DNA of 64,000 bases from Streptococcus oralis (GCF_003943415.1 NZ_RJPK01000002.1:248001-312000), one strand, 5' to 3'. Numbered from the stretch's first letter, positions 17,259-26,515 are shown. The notes: generated by a model not told the origin, from the letters alone. A program made the numbers and translations.

Positions 17259-18113
17259 TTACCAAACTGGTTGGTCCAAACCGTCTGATGTTTCTTCGAT
17301 AACTTTTTTCACTTCATCAGTGTGGTAAGCTGCGATAATTTTCTTGATGGCATCAGCCTTAGGTGATGATTCCCAATCTTTTTTCGCAACGATGATGTTG
17401 TACCATTGTTTTGAGTTTTCATCAGCTTGTTCTTTGAAGAGTGCTTTTTTGTAGTCCAATTTTGCTTCTGTAACGAAGGTATTGTTTACAACGGCAGCAT
17501 CAACTGATGACAATGAACGAGCCGTTTGGCTAGCGTCCAATTCAGTAATCTTCAAGTTCTTTGGATTTTCTTTGATGTTTGCGATAGTAGCAAGTTCAGT
17601 TCCAGAAACATCCAATTTAATCAAACCAGCTGATTGAAGCAAGTAAAGCGCACGGCTTTCGTTTGTTGCATCGTTTGGCACAGCGATTTCGCCGTTATCT
17701 GGGATTTCTTCCACTTTCGTGTACTTGTTTTCTTCCCCATTTTTACCTGAGTAAAGGCGGATTGGTGAGATGTACGTATCTGCAATCGCTACAAGATCTT
17801 TCCCGTTTTCTTTGTTCCAGTTGTTCAAGAAGTTGTAGTGTTGGAAGGCGTTCAAGTCTACTTCGCCATCGGCAGTTGCCTTGTTTGGTTGAGAGTAGTC
17901 AGTGAACTCTGTGAATTCCAATTTAATACCATCTTTTTTAACCAATTCTTGGATTTTATCCCAACGTTTTTCTTCAGAACCGCTACGGTTAACTGTTGCG
18001 ATTTTAACAACTGTTTCATTGTCCGCTTTCTTTTCTGAATTTCCGCAAGCTGCAAGAGCCAAACCTGCGACTGTAGCGATAGCTGCTACACCGAGCCATT
18101 TTTTGATTTTCAT
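17259..18113 (-). CDS. metQ: Methionine-binding lipoprotein MetQ
   Basis: A 284-residue NlpA/MetQ-family lipoprotein that captures methionine outside the membrane for MetNI. Signal peptide MKIKKWLGVAAIATVAGLAL ends in lipobox LAACGN (Cys about residue 22). The body (ADGEVDLNAFQHYNFLNNW, IALPND-like IAVPNDATNESRAL) is typical of the family. The ORF opens at 18155, but ATG 18113 is the start because it follows AAAGGAGAAACGATT and gives a proper signal peptide. It is the first gene of the met operon, with its own promoter and a MET-box upstream. Confidence 0.95.
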   Translation of the reverse strand: MKIKKWLGVAAIATVAGLALAACGNSEKKADNETVVKIATVNRSGSEEKRWDKIQELVKKDGIKLEFTEFTDYSQPNKATADGEVDLNAFQHYNFLNNWNKENGKDLVAIADTYISPIRLYSGKNGEENKYTKVEEIPDNGEIAVPNDATNESRALYLLQSAGLIKLDVSGTELATIANIKENPKNLKITELDASQTARSLSSVDAAVVNNTFVTEAKLDYKKALFKEQADENSKQWYNIIVAKKDWESSPKADAIKKIIAAYHTDEVKKVIEETSDGLDQPVW

Positions 18114-18145
18114 AATCGTTTCTCCTTTAAAAATAATACCGTAAT

Positions 18146-18214
18146 AGTATCTCATACTTTATTTGATTTAGCAAATTGTTATTAGATAGGCAGACATATA
18201 GTTTGAAACTATAT
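18146..18214 (-). promoter_or_regulatory. metQ promoter with MET-box (MtaR/MetR-type site)
   Basis: On the minus strand a -35 TTGCTA (18169-18174), 17-bp spacer and -10 GATACT (18146-18151) precede metQ. Upstream lies a perfect palindrome TATAGTTTGAAACTATA (18197-18213), matching the streptococcal MET-box consensus (TATAGTTT-N-AAACTATA) known for the LysR-type regulator MtaR/MetR. Its position upstream of -35 fits activation. Confidence 0.85.
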
Positions 18215-18230
18215 ACCTCCAGAATGGAAA

Positions 18231-18257
18231 ACCATCCATCTACCAGAGAATGGATGA
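18231..18257 (-). terminator. Terminator after the amino-acid-binding lipoprotein
   Basis: CATCCAT (18231 side) pairs with ATGGATG across a 10-nt loop; on the minus strand the stem is followed by GGTTTTCC. Moderate strength, placed just after the stop of the 18267-19112 gene. Confidence 0.55.
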
Positions 18258-18266
18258 TTTACAAAC

Positions 18267-19145
<879 letters not shown>

Positions 19146-19214
19146 TTAACAGAAAATATTTTTTTTCGCCATTATATGATATCTATCTCGGTGATAGGTT
19201 TTTTTTATGGCTGA

Positions 19215-19538
19215 CTAAAAGACCAGACGCAAGACTGCAATCAAGACTACTCCAAAGAGTACCGTGCCCACTAGATTGCGGTAGCGAAAGGCTACCCAAG
19301 CCGTTGGAAAGACTGCTAAAAAGTCTAGCCATTTGATTTGAGGAAAGCTTCCAACCTTACCTGTCACTACGCTTGAAAGGATCAAGGCAAAGATAATGGA
19401 AACAGGTAAAAACTTCAAAAAACGCTCAACGATAGCTGGCAAACCCTTGTACTTAACCAAGATGAAAGGAATCATACGAGGAATCCAAGTCACCAAGCCA
19501 GAGAAAATAACTGCTAATAAAAGATACTTACTGACCAT
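19215..19538 (-). CDS. azlD: AzlD-type branched-chain amino acid exporter subunit
   Basis: A 107-residue protein with three or four transmembrane helices, matching the AzlD (PF05437) family: RMIPFILVKYKGLPAIVERFLKFLPVSIIFALI. AzlD pairs with AzlC to export branched-chain amino acids or analogues. Its ATG lies inside the end of azlC (11-base overlap), a translational-coupling arrangement. The substrate is inferred from the family. Confidence 0.9.
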   Translation of the reverse strand: MVSKYLLLAVIFSGLVTWIPRMIPFILVKYKGLPAIVERFLKFLPVSIIFALILSSVVTGKVGSFPQIKWLDFLAVFPTAWVAFRYRNLVGTVLFGVVLIAVLRLVF

Positions 19539-20223
19539 CTAAGACCACCCCCATAGTACAACCTAGCAAGGTCGCAAACAGAACAGCTAGCGATTGAGAT
19601 ACCACTGTCAAGAGCAAAAAGAAAGACAGCGCAACAACTGCTAGGATCATCAGCAGATTACGGCCAGGAACCCGTCTTTGCATAATCTGGAATTGCGAAG
19701 TAAAAATCCCGATAAACATCCCAACAAGGGCAAAGTCCAAGCCAAAGACTTCAGGATTTGGAAGAAGGCCACCTAAAGCTGTCCCCGCAACTGTCCCAAC
19801 AAACCAAGCTACATAACTGTTGAGATTGTTCCCATGCATCCACATGGGATGGACCTTGTCTGTATGGGCTAATTCTCCCATCAAAACCCCGTAAGTCTCA
19901 TCTGTCAAGAGGCTCGACATCCCGATATTTTGCCAGAGACTGGTATGACGGAAATAAGTCGACGCATGCAGACTCAACAAGAAGAGACGCAAATTGATCA
20001 AAAAGACCGTCATGGCAATGGCCGCCACAGGCGCTTGGACCGCAATCAATGCCAACATGGCAAACTGGGCACTCCCAGCATAAACAAATAGGCTCATCAA
20101 GCCCATCTCAACAGGTGTCACATGGGGAGCGCCGATAATCCCGCAAGCTAGACCGATACTAACATAGCCAAGGGCAGTCGGCATGGCAGCCTGAACACCT
20201 TCCCAAAATCCTTTTTCTTTCAT
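19528..20223 (-). CDS. azlC: AzlC-type branched-chain amino acid permease
   Basis: A 231-residue membrane protein of the AzlC family (PF03591). Characteristic N-terminal PTALGYVSIGLACGIIG and the FVYAGSAQFAML block are visible, with about seven hydrophobic segments. With the overlapping azlD it forms a two-gene exporter. Start ATG 20221-20223 after AAGAGGAGAGAG. It is preceded by a short intergenic region containing a plausible promoter, and followed by azlD and the amino-acid-binding lipoprotein gene. Whether that lipoprotein is functionally linked is unclear. Confidence 0.92.
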   Translation of the reverse strand: MKEKGFWEGVQAAMPTALGYVSIGLACGIIGAPHVTPVEMGLMSLFVYAGSAQFAMLALIAVQAPVAAIAMTVFLINLRLFLLSLHASTYFRHTSLWQNIGMSSLLTDETYGVLMGELAHTDKVHPMWMHGNNLNSYVAWFVGTVAGTALGGLLPNPEVFGLDFALVGMFIGIFTSQFQIMQRRVPGRNLLMILAVVALSFFLLLTVVSQSLAVLFATLLGCTMGVVLDGQ

Positions 20224-20366
20224 CTCTCTCCTCTTATTTTCTTCGTTTGAGGCTGTTCATGGTCACAGCCACAGCAAGGAATATTATAACACATTCATAG
20301 AAGAGAAAAAAGTTTAGAGTTTGAAACTTAGAGCTAGTAAAAAATGCTGAAATACCATGAGTGTTA

Positions 20367-20972
20367 TTAATGCATCCTAAACTGATCCACCCGAATAGTA
20401 TACTTTTTATCTTCAATTTCTTTAGCATCTTCATCTTCTGTCGGATAAACATCGATCCAAAATTCTCTACTTTGTCCTTTCAACTTGACTTTATAGCGAT
20501 AGCCGTCATCGTATAGTCCTACCGGATCAGTGGTCATGGACTGGTAATCTGGAAGAGCTTCAATTTCTTTTTTTATAGTATGGGATAGATTGTTGAGCAC
20601 TACATATTGCTCCCCTTTTGAAGCTACAGGAATATGAGCTGTCGCTTCTTCCAAGCGATGCGATTTTGAAAATGTGAATCTTACTTGACCTGTATGGCCC
20701 TTCAAAGAAATATTTTCATAATCATAGAAAAGGCGTCCCGTTTTATAGAAATAAGGGTCTTCAGAACGCCAAGTATCTCGATAGGCCATCTCTGTTTCCT
20801 CCACTACTTCGCTAGCCTCTCCAAACACTTCTTCAAAGGATTTAAGGGACATATTGAATGAAAGGGATTCAAACAAAACCAGTTGTGTCTTTTTGATATT
20901 CTGGCAAGCTGTTAAAAGCATGAGTAAAGCTCCAAGAGCAAGCAGACTACTGATTATTTTTGTAAATTTCAT
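20367..20972 (-). CDS. Putative lipoprotein, unknown function
   Basis: About 201 residues beginning MKFTKIISSLLALGALLMLL with lipobox LLTACQN, so it is lipid-anchored. The mature part has a SmpA/BamE-like opening (LFESLSFNMSLKSFEEVFGEASEVVEETEM), then beta-strand-rich sequence and a C-terminal segment with EFWIDVYPTED. The displayed frame can be extended to a TTG at 20987, but ATG 20972 gives a standard signal peptide. It has no obvious operon partners. The resemblance to SmpA/OmlA-type folds is only by pattern, and the function is unknown. Confidence 0.75.
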   Translation of the reverse strand: MKFTKIISSLLALGALLMLLTACQNIKKTQLVLFESLSFNMSLKSFEEVFGEASEVVEETEMAYRDTWRSEDPYFYKTGRLFYDYENISLKGHTGQVRFTFSKSHRLEEATAHIPVASKGEQYVVLNNLSHTIKKEIEALPDYQSMTTDPVGLYDDGYRYKVKLKGQSREFWIDVYPTEDEDAKEIEDKKYTIRVDQFRMH

Positions 20973-21113
20973 ATTTCTACTATACAAAAAAACTCTAGAA
21001 TTGACAAACTTTGATAGAGTGGGATTCCGTGATTGATTTTAAAATTACTTTTTCATTTAAGATAACAAAGAATTGAGCAAGGACTATTATTAGATATTTT
21101 AGATAAAGAAAAA

Positions 21114-21137
21114 GACTGGGAAGCCAGCCTTATCGTA
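21114..21137 (-). terminator. Possible terminator of the Rgg-controlled operon
   Basis: On the minus strand GGCTGG pairs (with one G-T) to CCAGTC around a short loop, followed by TTTTTC. Located 30-50 bases after the MFS stop codon; short stem, moderate confidence. Confidence 0.45.
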
Positions 21138-21165
21138 TGAACAAAAGTTAAATCAGAAATCCCTA

Positions 21166-22392
21166 CTAGATGCTCTCACGAATATTCAAGAGCATGACAA
21201 ATGCGGTTAGGAGTAATAGCAATAGAATAAAGCTGACCGCTAGGGTTCCAAAACTTGTAGCAATCGTTACGAAAACGATTGTGAATAGACTTGGTAAAAC
21301 AACCGTAATAGCAGCAATAGAGGATTGAACCGCTCCCATTGACTCCTCAGGTATTTGTTTAAAGACGAGTTCTTGCAATCTAGGAGAGAGTATACCTGCG
21401 ATGAAGGCATCCAAGGAGCTGAAAACCAGAATCAAGCCAAAATGAACTGTGGCAAATCCTACTAGAAGGAGTAACTGGATGGCGACCGAAGCGTATAGAG
21501 CTGTTTTTATAGAAATCGTATTTTTCAGATAGCCGCTCACAAGACTTCCGACAATAAGTGCTGATAATTCTAGTGTTGATAACAAAGCGAGTGATTGACC
21601 AGTTTGTAAATTCAAAAACGGTTGGTTTCTTAAAAAAAGAGTCGAAATAGGAACAGTGACATTGATCACAGCTTGGCTGATAGAGACGATAAACAAAATG
21701 AAGATCACTCTATCCATATTCCAGATCAATTTCGATGATTGGAACAAATGCTGGCAAAACGATTTTACAGAAAGACCTTCTTGATAGCTAATTGTTTTTT
21801 CAACTTTCAAAAGATCATTTTTTATGAAAAGAATACCTACAAATGCTATCAGAAACGTCAGAGCGTTTAGCAAGGAAATAAACTGAATGGAAAGAATTCC
21901 TAGTAAAATCCCTCCTAGAATATTACTGATTGTCCGAACTAAACTAACTGTTGATTGTTTAAAGCCAATGGCTTCTGTCAGATGTTCTTTCCCAATGATT
22001 CTTATAAAAATAGGAGTTAGCATGGCTCCTGAAAAATAACTCAATGTATCCGACAAGAGGTTCATCAAACAAATAAAGAATACGAGCCATAAGGAAAAGG
22101 ACTGCCCTGAAAGCGAAAGTGCCACTATAGAATAAAGTACAAATTTGACAAAACTAATAACCGTGTACTTTAGGACACGATGATGTTGAAAATCCGCCAA
22201 AACTCCCATAAAGATTTGCAGAACTTGAGGAACAGTCTCTGAAATCGTAATGAGTAAAATTGCCAAGGGGGCAAACGAAGCATCTGCCACATAATTCAAA
22301 AAAGCAAGATAAAAAATCGTATCCCCAACCGTTGAAATCCACTGGTTGATGGTTAATTGCCTAAAATCTCTATTCTGAATAAATACTTTCAT
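21166..22392 (-). CDS. MFS transporter of the double-glycine-peptide operon
   Basis: A 408-residue major-facilitator protein with 12 predicted membrane segments (ISTVGDTIFYLAFLNYVADASF, FSGAMLTPIFIRIIGKEHLTEAIG, FLLLLLLLTAFVMLLNI). MFS proteins of this branch resemble macrolide-efflux (Mef-like) carriers. It is the last of four genes in the same orientation: double-glycine peptide, two CPBP proteins, this exporter. The layout resembles the vp1/Rgg144 operon described in S. pneumoniae, where the downstream genes are of unknown role. Start ATG 22392 after AAAAGGAGTTGCG. Export of a peptide or immunity is inferred, not shown. Confidence 0.83.
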   Translation of the reverse strand: MKVFIQNRDFRQLTINQWISTVGDTIFYLAFLNYVADASFAPLAILLITISETVPQVLQIFMGVLADFQHHRVLKYTVISFVKFVLYSIVALSLSGQSFSLWLVFFICLMNLLSDTLSYFSGAMLTPIFIRIIGKEHLTEAIGFKQSTVSLVRTISNILGGILLGILSIQFISLLNALTFLIAFVGILFIKNDLLKVEKTISYQEGLSVKSFCQHLFQSSKLIWNMDRVIFILFIVSISQAVINVTVPISTLFLRNQPFLNLQTGQSLALLSTLELSALIVGSLVSGYLKNTISIKTALYASVAIQLLLLVGFATVHFGLILVFSSLDAFIAGILSPRLQELVFKQIPEESMGAVQSSIAAITVVLPSLFTIVFVTIATSFGTLAVSFILLLLLLTAFVMLLNIRESI

Positions 22393-22463
22393 CGCAACTC
22401 CTTTTTAGTTCAAATGGGAAGTTTTCCCCCGCAAGATAGACCGGTATTATTGAGCACCCAAAA

Positions 22464-23129
22464 TTACAGCAACGGTAAAATTTGCCCAATGCCGTTGTAA
22501 ACTATATGCAGTCCAATAGACCAATAAATGGACTTTGTTGCTCTAAATAAGACTGCAAATATGAGGCCACCACCCATATATGAGAAAAAGTCTGTCAAGA
22601 CCCAACCATGATTACTAATATGCAATATCCCGAATAAAACAGCAGAACCAAGCACATCCAGTCCCCATTTCTTACCTTTTTCCAGAGCAGTCATCACCAA
22701 TCCACGATAAATCATTTCTTCAAAAATGGGACCTGCAATTACAGGATAGAAAAAATACATCAAAAATGCCGTAGCTCCTTTAAAATTTGGAGCAGCAAGT
22801 TGATAAGCAATTTCATTTTTGGTAGATGGGAAAAGATAAAATGTGACGAAATTCCAAACAACAAAAGCAAGCAGAGCTAAAAAGGAATAGAAAAGATAGG
22901 ATCCTTTAAACTTTCTACTGTTGATTTTCTGCCATTTCCCCGACCAAATCATAGCAATAAGAGCAAATAAAACCACAAGAAAATTCAACAGCATATCCGA
23001 CAGATAATAGGCAAAGTCAGATAGACCAGTAACAAGGTCGCTGTGTAAGATCAGACGAATGAAGAACTGGTCAGCAATGACAAGTAAAACGGCTATAATA
23101 AAGTAGTGGTGTGAAATTATCTTTTTCAT
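22464..23129 (-). CDS. CPBP intramembrane metalloprotease/immunity-type protein
   Basis: A 221-residue polytopic protein of the CPBP (Abi, PF02517) family. The diagnostic motifs are intact: EEMIYRGLVM (EExxxR), a second motif around SAVLFGILHISNHGW (FxxxH), and a C-terminal SIYWSIGLHIVYN (H). CPBP proteins beside bacteriocin-type peptides often confer self-immunity or process peptides. It is adjacent to and about 45% similar by eye to the next gene, so a tandem duplication is likely. Preceded by GAAAGGTGAAAT and ATG 23129. Confidence 0.88.
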   Translation of the reverse strand: MKKIISHHYFIIAVLLVIADQFFIRLILHSDLVTGLSDFAYYLSDMLLNFLVVLFALIAMIWSGKWQKINSRKFKGSYLFYSFLALLAFVVWNFVTFYLFPSTKNEIAYQLAAPNFKGATAFLMYFFYPVIAGPIFEEMIYRGLVMTALEKGKKWGLDVLGSAVLFGILHISNHGWVLTDFFSYMGGGLIFAVLFRATKSIYWSIGLHIVYNGIGQILPLL

Positions 23130-23140
23130 ATTTCACCTTT

Positions 23141-23815
23141 CTAAAACCCAAACACCAATAAGCTGATGATGATTAAAAAGGTATTCCACAAGATGTGGAG
23201 TGCCATTGACCAATAAACTGAACGAGTATAACGAAATAGCATACAGAATAGCAGCCCTGCTCCTGCATAAATGATGAAGTCTGTTAACACCCATCCATAC
23301 TGTAAAACATGAATGAGACTAAAAAGAGTAGAGGAAACGATGACATCAACATAGTATGTTTTAAATTTAGCTAGAGCTGTCATCAGAAGACCACAAAAGA
23401 CCAATTCTTCAACTATCGGAGCAATGAGACTACCATAGAGAATACGCGTTATAAAGTAACTAATTCCCGTCAAATTAGCTGCTTCTTTCACAATTGCACT
23501 CCCATTTTGCGTACTAGGAAAGATCCGAGTCGTTATATTTACCCACAAAAACATCAATATAAAGGAAAGAAAGAAGATACCTAGATACGACCAACGGAAC
23601 TGGAATCGACCGTACTCTTTCCAACGTTGACTCTTTACAAGAACCACAGTAGCAACAATTCCCTCAATTACTATCAATAAAATTTGCATCCCATAAAATC
23701 CAAAATCGGATAATTGGTTCACCGAATCTAATTTTGCTACAAGATTAAAAATCAAGTAATAGGACACGAGCACCAAAATGGTTGCTAGGTGAAATTTCGT
23801 TTCTTTCCTTTTCAT
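23141..23815 (-). CDS. CPBP-family protein, paralogue with altered EExxxR motif
   Basis: A 224-residue paralogue of the downstream CPBP protein (same block order: SPSTQN-like insert, SSTLFSLIHVLQYGWVLTDF, SVYWSMALHILWN). The first active-site motif reads EELVFCGLLM, so the conserved arginine is a cysteine while both glutamates and the histidines remain. It may be proteolytically inactive and act as an immunity protein only. It is the second gene of the operon, 18 bases after the double-glycine peptide gene. Start ATG 23815 after AAAAGGATCAACT. Confidence 0.86.
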   Translation of the reverse strand: MKRKETKFHLATILVLVSYYLIFNLVAKLDSVNQLSDFGFYGMQILLIVIEGIVATVVLVKSQRWKEYGRFQFRWSYLGIFFLSFILMFLWVNITTRIFPSTQNGSAIVKEAANLTGISYFITRILYGSLIAPIVEELVFCGLLMTALAKFKTYYVDVIVSSTLFSLIHVLQYGWVLTDFIIYAGAGLLFCMLFRYTRSVYWSMALHILWNTFLIIISLLVFGF

Positions 23816-23833
23816 AGTTGATCCTTTTAAGTT

Positions 23834-24046
23834 TTATTTACGTCGTCTTTCAGCCAAACCTTCCCAGAGACCTTTCATCCAATCAAAAGCTCCGTAAGGG
23901 CTTGGTCCAATACCTCCGCCTCCCCAAATCGGTAAAGCAATTCCACCACCATTGCCTGGGTTAACCACAAGGCTTCCTCCGTAAACTGCCTCTAACTCCA
24001 CTTCTGTTAGTTCCATTGTTTCTGCAAATTGTAAATTTAACATCAT
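23834..24046 (-). CDS. Double-glycine leader peptide (bacteriocin- or signal-type)
   Basis: A 70-residue precursor. The leader MMLNLQFAETMELTEVELEAVYGG is 24 residues and ends with the Gly-Gly processing site; its amphipathic helix with hydrophobic positions before GG is typical of substrates of ComA/BlpA-type peptidase ABC exporters. The predicted mature part is 46 residues, opening SLVVNPGNGGGIALPIWGGG and ending with a basic AERRRK tail. Glycine-rich composition and a position next to Rgg and CPBP genes recall pneumococcal VP1. No exporter is encoded here, so secretion would depend on a transporter elsewhere. Two ATGs (24046, 24043) follow GAAGGAATGTAA. Confidence 0.82.
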   Translation of the reverse strand: MMLNLQFAETMELTEVELEAVYGGSLVVNPGNGGGIALPIWGGGGIGPSPYGAFDWMKGLWEGLAERRRK

Positions 24047-24121
24047 TTACATTCCTTCAATTATTTTTCTTTGTAAACCACTTCTGTGACCTAGGATTTG
24101 CTTCAAATGTCTTACAAAGAT

Positions 24122-24146
24122 AGTATAACACGGAAATCACCACATT
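24122..24146 (-). promoter_or_regulatory. Promoter of the double-glycine-peptide operon, lacking a -35
   Basis: A consensus -10 TATACT (24122-24127, minus strand) sits about 75 bases before the peptide ATG. No TTGACA-like -35 stands 16-18 bases upstream, as expected for an activator-dependent promoter. The upstream region reaches into the 3' end of the rgg gene, so the likely activator is the adjacent Rgg. Confidence 0.5.
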
Positions 24147-24968
24147 TTAGAAAATCGCATATTTGACATTTTTTCTTATGTAAATTTCAGATTTGCGATT
24201 TTGGTGAATTTGATTACTTCCCTTAGTTTGAAGGAAAATGCTCATCTTCTTTAAAAACTGCCACAATAATTTCTCAAAAACATCGTATGGTCGGAGCATG
24301 CTCCCCAACTCGGCTTCAAAGATTGGGATGTAAGAGAAAAGCTTACGCTCCATGAACTCTGATATGATATTCAGATAGCCACTTTTCATATACAGTCTAT
24401 TGTGTACCAATTCTTTAAATTCCTTGGATTTTTCAAGTAAAGAGGTTGATAAAAAGATCAAGTCTTGATCACTCAAGAAAGGCATAGTATTGCAAAAAAG
24501 ATAGAGTTCAAACCAGGTCCAAGACTCAATAGCATAAAGATAGGTGGTCAAAAACTCGCTATCCTCCTCTGCTAGCGGATAGTTTTTATCCAAGGAATGG
24601 ATGGCATCTTTGATCACGATGGCATTCAAACGACGATAGGTCTGCGCCATCTGTTCTTGCTCGACTTCCTTCAACAGTTGCTCTAATCCTGCTATATCTT
24701 GATGAGCAAAGCGATCCACAACCTTTCGACCGATTCGCATATGGGGAGATTCTTGGTAGTTGTTGAGTTTATGCCCAAACTCGTCGAAGGTCACATTAAT
24801 CCTTTGGATAGCTAGGATCAGCTTATCCGCAGACAGCATAGACTGCCCTAGTTCGAACTTGGATAGCTGAGATGCTGTCAAGCCATCACAAGCCACATCT
24901 GACTGCTTGAGTTTCCTCGCTAGGCGCAATTCCTTGTAAAATTCTCCCAATTCCTGTTTTTCAATCAT
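24147..24968 (-). CDS. Rgg/GadR/MutR family transcriptional regulator
   Basis: A 273-residue cytosolic regulator. An N-terminal XRE helix-turn-helix (EFYKELRLARKLKQSDVACDGLTASQLSKFELGQSMLSADKL) is followed by an alpha-helical repeat domain characteristic of Rgg proteins that bind short hydrophobic peptides. It lies immediately upstream of, and in the same direction as, the double-glycine peptide/CPBP/MFS operon, the arrangement of pneumococcal Rgg144. I looked on both strands within 100 bases of either end for a short hydrophobic pheromone gene and did not find a convincing one. Start ATG 24968; promoter TATAAT lies just after the tsaD terminator. Confidence 0.88.
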   Translation of the reverse strand: MIEKQELGEFYKELRLARKLKQSDVACDGLTASQLSKFELGQSMLSADKLILAIQRINVTFDEFGHKLNNYQESPHMRIGRKVVDRFAHQDIAGLEQLLKEVEQEQMAQTYRRLNAIVIKDAIHSLDKNYPLAEEDSEFLTTYLYAIESWTWFELYLFCNTMPFLSDQDLIFLSTSLLEKSKEFKELVHNRLYMKSGYLNIISEFMERKLFSYIPIFEAELGSMLRPYDVFEKLLWQFLKKMSIFLQTKGSNQIHQNRKSEIYIRKNVKYAIF

Positions 24969-25055
24969 GGCTAAACTCCCTTTAAAGATTCCCTTTACTA
25001 TTCTATTCGTAAAAAATTTTACTTTTTTATCATATTATAAAATATTTTATCAAAA

Positions 25056-25075
25056 AAGCCAGCTCAAAGCTGACT
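25056..25075 (-). terminator. Terminator after tsaD
   Basis: GTCAGCT / AGCTGGC stem on the minus strand followed by TTTTTT, directly after the tsaD stop and before the rgg promoter. Confidence 0.8.
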
Positions 25076-25077
25076 CT

Positions 25078-26088
25078 TTATTCTATGGTATCAAAGGCGA
25101 GACTTGGTTTGGCGTTGAGATCCAAGCCTGCAAAGTTTTCTTTGTTCCACTCGCTGACGCTGGCATAGGCAATCATGCCTGCATTGTCTCCGCAGAGGCG
25201 CAGGGGTGGGATAATTACCTTGACATCTGTGATTTCAGCTGCTAGACGTTCTCTGAGGCCTTTATTAGCTGCCACGCCACCTGCTACGACTAGAGTTTTA
25301 ACAGGGTATTTTTCTAAGGCCTTCTTGGTTTTGGCCATAAGAATATCCATGACTGCTGCTTGGAAGGAAGCTGACAAATCTTCCTTGGATAAAGTTTCTC
25401 CCTTTCGCTCGGCATTGTGGTGAAGATTGATAAAGGCAGACTTCAAACCTGAAAACGAAAACTCCAGATTATCTTCCTTAATCATGGCACGAGGGAAATC
25501 ATACACATCCTGCCCTTTATGAGCTAGCTCGTCAATCTCGCGACCTGCTGGATAGGTCAAGCCCATGACACGGCCGACCTTGTCATAGGCCTCCCCAACT
25601 GCATCGTCTCGTGTCTCTCCAACAATCTTGTAATCGCCAGCCTCTGATACATAGACCAACTCGGTGTGTCCTCCGCTGACCAAGAGGGCTAGCAAGGGAA
25701 ACTCCAAAGGCTCCACACTCTGAGCTGCCATGAGGTGACCAGCCATGTGATTGACGGGGATAAGTGGCAGGCCATGCGCCCAAGCAAAGGCCTTGGCAGC
25801 TGACAAACCAACTAGCAGAGCTCCAACCAATCCTGGTCCGTAGGTGACCGCAACAGCTGTTACGTCCTCTTCTCTAATCCCTGCTTCTGCTAGAGCCTCC
25901 TCGATACAGGCTGTAATGACCTCGACATGGTGACGACTAGCCACTTCTGGCACTACGCCACCGAAACGTTTGTGACTCTCAATTTGACTTGCAATGACAT
26001 TGGACAAGAGCTCATCGTCGTTTTTCAAGACAGCGACACTGGTCTCGTCACAGGATGTTTCAAATGCTAAAATATATCTATCCTTCAT
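25078..26088 (-). CDS. tsaD: tRNA N6-adenosine threonylcarbamoyltransferase TsaD
   Basis: The 336-residue catalytic subunit (formerly Gcp/YgjD) that transfers the threonylcarbamoyl group to A37 of ANN-decoding tRNAs (t6A). It has the ASKHA fold with N-terminal [16 protein letters not shown], metal-binding histidines in [22 protein letters not shown], and [13 protein letters not shown]. It overlaps rimI by 11 bases at its start; the tsaB-rimI-tsaD order is a common Firmicutes arrangement, with partners TsaB encoded here and TsaE and TsaC elsewhere. Start ATG 26088. Confidence 0.98.
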   Translation of the reverse strand: MKDRYILAFETSCDETSVAVLKNDDELLSNVIASQIESHKRFGGVVPEVASRHHVEVITACIEEALAEAGIREEDVTAVAVTYGPGLVGALLVGLSAAKAFAWAHGLPLIPVNHMAGHLMAAQSVEPLEFPLLALLVSGGHTELVYVSEAGDYKIVGETRDDAVGEAYDKVGRVMGLTYPAGREIDELAHKGQDVYDFPRAMIKEDNLEFSFSGLKSAFINLHHNAERKGETLSKEDLSASFQAAVMDILMAKTKKALEKYPVKTLVVAGGVAANKGLRERLAAEITDVKVIIPPLRLCGDNAGMIAYASVSEWNKENFAGLDLNAKPSLAFDTIE

Positions 26089-26515
26089 CTATTTCTCTCT
26101 TCATGATGATGGCGTCCTCGACTGGGTCATGGTAATAGGACTTTCGCTCAGCGATGACCGCCATCTTTTCTTTCTTGTAAAATGCTTGCGCTCGATGATT
26201 TGACTTTCTGACTTCAAGGAAAATTTCCTTATCTGTCGGCAATGTTGCAAACAAGGCTGATGCAATTCCCTGACCCTGATAGGCTCCCTTGACAGCGATT
26301 TGCAGGACTTCTGCCTCAAAGAGATTCTCCTGCACAGCTAAAATACCTATCATTTCTGCTCCCTCATAAGCCAGAGCGTACCAAGTCTGGTCTTGGGACA
26401 GGTCTGCTTGGATTTGTTCCAGCGTCCAAGGACTGACTGGGTAAACATCTGCCATGACAGCGTAGATGGCTTGAGCCAGGTCAGGTTGCTGTTGAATTCG
26501 TTTGATTTCAATCAT
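26078..26515 (-). CDS. rimI: GNAT acetyltransferase RimI (ribosomal protein S18 type)
   Basis: A 145-residue GNAT N-acetyltransferase with the acetyl-CoA pyrophosphate loop [15 protein letters not shown] and the C-terminal [17 protein letters not shown] motif common to RimI. In E. coli RimI acetylates the N-terminus of S18; in Gram-positives the target may differ. It overlaps tsaB by 4 bases (ATGA) and tsaD by 11 bases, so the three genes are translationally coupled. Start ATG 26515. Confidence 0.94.
   Translation of the reverse strand: MIEIKRIQQQPDLAQAIYAVMADVYPVSPWTLEQIQADLSQDQTWYALAYEGAEMIGILAVQENLFEAEVLQIAVKGAYQGQGIASALFATLPTDKEIFLEVRKSNHRAQAFYKKEKMAVIAERKSYYHDPVEDAIIMKREIDEG

Noticed and set aside
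19183..19205. CTATC / GATAG hairpin followed by T8 on the plus strand, after azlD
   Set aside because: As a terminator it points the wrong way for azlCD (minus strand) and there is no plus-strand gene; it may be a regulatory palindrome upstream of the 19112 lipoprotein gene, but the evidence is thin.
20234..20452. 72-codon minus-strand frame near the 20.3-kb lipoprotein
   Set aside because: It overlaps the lipoprotein gene's 3' end in another frame, has no ribosome-binding site, and reads like AT-rich noise.
24967..25245. Plus-strand 92-codon frame starting near the rgg start, considered as a pheromone (SHP) gene
   Set aside because: It runs antisense into tsaD, lacks the SHP pattern (short basic start then hydrophobic run with an acidic residue) and has no ribosome-binding site.
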